Shown here piece by piece: positions 61,347 to 64,000 of a stretch of 64,000 nucleotides of DNA. Under the pieces are notes generated by a model, which worked only from the letters and a program-made list of their open reading frames with translations, was not told the DNA's origin and did no database searches. The stretch's first letter is position 1. Every line of letters starts with the position of its first letter. The DNA is taken from positions 25,720 through 89,719 of the forward strand of contig JAHBMJ010003515.1 of assembly GCA_018398765.1 (NCBI GenBank), written 5' to 3'. The translations under genes were made by a program, and so were the position numbers. The DNA comes from Chromera velia (Eukaryota > Sar > Chromeraceae).

Positions 61347-62536
61347 CTCTGACTGCCTGGCATCTTCCCTGAACCCCCATCTTCTTGCGTGTCTGTACTC
61401 ATGCATCTATCTCTATTCCGCGAACGGGTGCGCGTGCAGGGCCAACCCCCTCCTCGTTCCGTGTTCTCCTTCGAGGCGGCCGTGACTGTTCTCCACCACC
61501 CGACGGGTCTGAGACCCCGGTCCGAGTGTGTGGTGCACATCCACTCGATACGTCAGGCGGCGCTGGTGACGAGGGTCCAGTTGTCCTCCTTCAACTTCCC
61601 TCCGCCCTTCCGCCCGCCTCAGCAATTTGCAGCAGCAGCAGCAGCAGCAACTGGGGAGAGTGGACAGGGAGGGGAGGCAGAGGGGGAGGTGGATGCAGAG
61701 GGAGAGGGAGGAGAAACCAACAGAGTGAGGTGGGTGCTCATCTTTTTCTTTCTTTCCTTATAGACGCCGCGATCACCCCCCCCCTTTTTGCAACAGTCCC
61801 TTTCCAAATCAATCGTTTGCCCTGATGCCTCCATGCATCAAACGTGAGTGAGAGAGAGCAAAAGACAAAGACCTGAAAGATCTCACTGATCAATGTCTGG
61901 AAAGAGGTGGCTCGCTCGAACAGTTTTTCGGTCTTCCTTTACATGGCTGAGGCACAGTGAAGGAAGCACACAACGGGGTTTCCGTTGTCGTTTCTCCTCT
62001 GCATCTTGATTTCTTTCCTTTTTGCTTTTCTCCCGACCTCTTTCTGTGCTCCTCTTTTTCCTCCGCAGGGCCGGAGAGTCGGGGCGCGTTTGGTTTGTTT
62101 TTTTGTGTCGTCCGGAATTCGTGTGCCCCGGCATGCCGCTCATGTTCTCCGACGGGCCGAAGATCAAGGGTCAGTCAGAAAGGAGAAGGTCCAATTCCTC
62201 TGCAGGACTGCACCAAAACAGAAAGATCACTTCTTCGCTTGTCTCAATGAAGACTCCAAAGTGTTATCATGTTCTGGCGTGGATTTCTTTACCGCAGTAG
62301 GCGTCTCTCAGAATGTGCACGTGTGCCGAGCTCACTCCACAACTTCGTTGCGAAGGGTCTTTTCTAGTGTGTGCAGCTGCAGGAGAGGAGTTTATTCCCC
62401 GTGTGGTGGCTGTTGACTTGAACTGCGTGGCATGCTTAAAACACGGTGCCGTGCGACCACGTGCTATCGTGTCCGATCCCCTTTTGCTGCTTTTCTATTT
62501 GCAGGAGTCGGTCAGGTGTTGGCGATAGGTGAATGA
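49761..62536 (+). CDS. GTPBP1: GTPBP1/GTPBP2-family translational GTPase with giant low-complexity insertions
   Basis: Exons: 49761-50246, 50360-50476, 50921-50983, 51484-51559, 51896-51962, 52251-52388, 52562-52650, 53284-53354, 53808-54389, 54628-54712, 55114-56293, 56681-56716, 57156-60243, 60662-60838, 61440-61729, 62069-62169, 62505-62536; 2,225 residues against about 670 in human GTPBP1. Family marks: KIGVEDSGVPRGLSEME, G1 GDHDAGKST (about 248-256), KTSSVSRHFLGF (switch I), DLAGH (G3, about 332), SKTD (G4, 387-390), GMVVGGLMLAGAVEKGSRL, RPGMILVQLDP, FSFEAAVTVLHHP, and a C-terminal GVGQVLAIGE. The family belongs to the EF-1A/Hbs1 GTPases, is linked to ribosome rescue and mRNA decay, and is cytosolic. 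Insertions: about 95 residues after G4, about 350 in exon 11, about 1,000 in exon 13, all Ser/Pro/Gly/Glu/Arg-rich. All GTP-binding motifs are intact. Confidence 0.88.
50266..50308 (+). repeat. Perfect 17-base hairpin inside a short intron
   Basis: Arms 50266-50282 and 50292-50308 are exactly complementary with a 9-base loop. They occupy the middle of the 113-base first intron (50247-50359) of the GTPase gene, leaving 19 bases to the donor and 51 to the acceptor. Confidence 0.9.
53216..53278 (+). repeat. CTGT microsatellite abutting a 3' splice site
   Basis: CTGT and CTAT units run up to the acceptor CATGCAG at 53277-53283 of the GTPase gene and supply its only pyrimidine-rich stretch. Confidence 0.85.
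60839..61345 (+). repeat. CTGT, CT, GT, CACT and CATT microsatellites in one intron
   Basis: The 601-base intron 60839-61439 starts GTCAGTCTGTCTG, so the donor opens a CTGT array. It then carries CT, GT, CTCA, ATTC, GT and CT blocks. No exon is seen inside it. Confidence 0.85.
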
Positions 62537-64000
62537 GAGATTCTCTGAAAGCCAGCCATTCCCGTCTGAAATGAGCTGTGCAGATTGAGTAGAGGGGGCG
62601 GGTTTGGGGCGATGCGAGGAATAAGCGCAATCTAGAAAATCGTTGGGGAGATCAAATGCTGATGGTCCAGCAGGTCCACATTTGGGTCCAGAGATGAACC
62701 ACTGGCAGGTGGAATGCTGTGAGCTGGCTACAGAAAATTATGCTACGCTAGATGCTGCACCACTCTTCGGGGAGTCCGAGCAAAAAAATGTGAATATTCA
62801 TCGCAACGTACCACCGTGATATTTCTACACTGGCATTTATAAAAGTCATCATCATCATCATCTTTGATGCTGGTAGACAGTTTTCTCTTATTTAACAGTA
62901 TACTAAATCATGATACTACATGATACTGTGAAATCAACATAAAATATATCCGATCGATAAACCAATTTTATCAAATAGTTTTAAAATCTAAGTTTCGAAT
63001 ATGAAAGTACGTACGCGATGAATCTCAATTTAACTAGTTGACTCTCAAATTAAAACATACATATCTAGATTTAGGTTTTCACACTTTACTCTACCGCCAT
63101 TTCTATTCCATTCCTAGCCTGATTTTTATGCTTTAGGATTAGGATTAGGATTTATGTCCGGAGGATTGGCTTCCCGCCCCAATGCCGAATATCCGACGTG
63201 CAGCTCCCAAAGAAAGCGTCTAGTCAAGGACTCAAGGGAATTAACACTATTAAATTCCATGATGATTAAAAGGGCAGGAAGTACAAATCCTGGCATAAAC
63301 TAAGAGAAAACTAGAGAGAAAACTAATTGACAGTAATTGTCATATCATATATTAAACTAGGCGATGCACAGTGGTAAAAAAAAAAAAAAGACCTTTCCAG
63401 ATTTTTTTTTTTTCATTTTTTTCTATGAAGGATTTCCTAGAGCACCCCTAGGAGCACCTAGAGGAGCAGCTTTTAGAAGTACTTTTAAACTAACTTCCTC
63501 GCAAACTTATTACTTAACTCAAAGTTTTAAACATCTTTCAACCCTAGTTTCAACTTCAGTTCTAGTCCTAGTTCTAATTCTAGTTGTTATTGTACCTTTG
63601 TCTCTACTAATGATAAACCCTAATCTCTACAGACCAGCGAAGATCTATGTGGAGATACAGGTTATCTTGGAGTTCACAGATTATAATTTTGTTCATATAT
63701 GGTCCCTTGTTCAAGTCCACTTCTCAGCTAAGATCAAACCATTACTTCTGATCGATCTCCGATTTGATTGCATGCATTCTTGCTTGCATGCATTTCAGTT
63801 GCTGGAGCCGGTTGGGGCCGTCATGAAGTGCGCGCGCCCTGCCGGTTGGGGCCGTCAGGAACTGTCTTTCTTGCTCATGCCATTATATGCTTGACGCAGC
63901 GACTCAGGCTTTAAGTTGGTTCACAACACACATTCTTTTCTTTTTCTTTTCTGTTCGTTCTTTCTTTCTTTCAAAACAAAAAACAGTTGAATACACAACA
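62537..64000. other. Intergenic, AT-rich, with a dispersed repeat copy
   Basis: 3' flank of the GTPase gene to about 62760, then AT-rich DNA. It holds copy B of the 56-base repeat (63145-63200) and two TGCATGCA octamers near 63770 and 63785. GGCCGTC-containing words repeat at 63817 and 63849. An open frame at 63364-63894 has no splice or family support. Confidence 0.5.
63145..63200 (+). repeat. Second dispersed repeat family, copy B
   Basis: Ungapped partner of 37252-37307, roughly 16% diverged by hand count, preceded by several TTAGGA units that resemble the flank of copy A. Confidence 0.75.

Noticed and set aside
1-64000. tRNA, rRNA or other structured RNA genes
   Set aside because: Scanned for B-box-like words and conserved rRNA stretches by eye; nothing folded or matched convincingly. 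A tRNAscan or Rfam run was not possible.

Overview
The window looks like nuclear DNA from a photosynthetic, flagellate alveolate, most likely a chromerid alga of the Chromera velia type. Four things point there. (1) It encodes a three-helix FCP/LHC antenna protein with a secretory leader and an ASAF-AP-like site (SEAF-QP), as expected for a complex red plastid. (2) It encodes the ciliary protein CFAP52. (3) Genes are broken into many short exons by long GT-AG introns full of microsatellites. (4) The octamer TGCATGCA, an apicomplexan AP2-type site, is over-represented. The species call is inference from these traits; no search was run.

Layout: 1-8346 (+), 3' part of a large unrecognised low-complexity protein with a basic tail, one intron holding a 313-N assembly gap. 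10236-11387 (-), small acidic, proline-rich unknown protein. 12229-14935 (+), LHC antenna protein. 17840-19913 (-), ACT-domain aromatic amino acid hydroxylase. 20-26.8 kb, AT-rich repeat-laden DNA containing one broken or doubtful gene. 26783-27151 (-) and 29325-29591 (+), two candidate micro-genes. 31226-35492 (-), secreted serine protease with two P-like domains. 35922-36209 (+), DPH3. 39115-48710 (-), CFAP52 in about 22 exons. 49761-62536 (+), a GTPBP1/2-family translational GTPase swollen to about 2,225 residues by low-complexity insertions. 62537-64000, AT-rich intergenic DNA.

Exon models were built by hand: a recognised protein family or open frame was followed across GT-AG junctions, and every accepted junction keeps reading phase. 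CDS entries give the outer span; exon coordinates are in the evidence. The genes do not form one pathway. Two pairs are divergent and may share promoters: the protease with DPH3, and CFAP52 with the GTPase. DPH3 (diphthamide on eEF2) and the GTPBP1-like protein both relate to translation elongation.

The most unusual signal is in the splice sites. Close to half of the modelled donors read GTC (mostly GTCAGT or GTCAGC) instead of GTR, many donors are the first unit of a period-4 microsatellite, and most acceptors end in GCAG.
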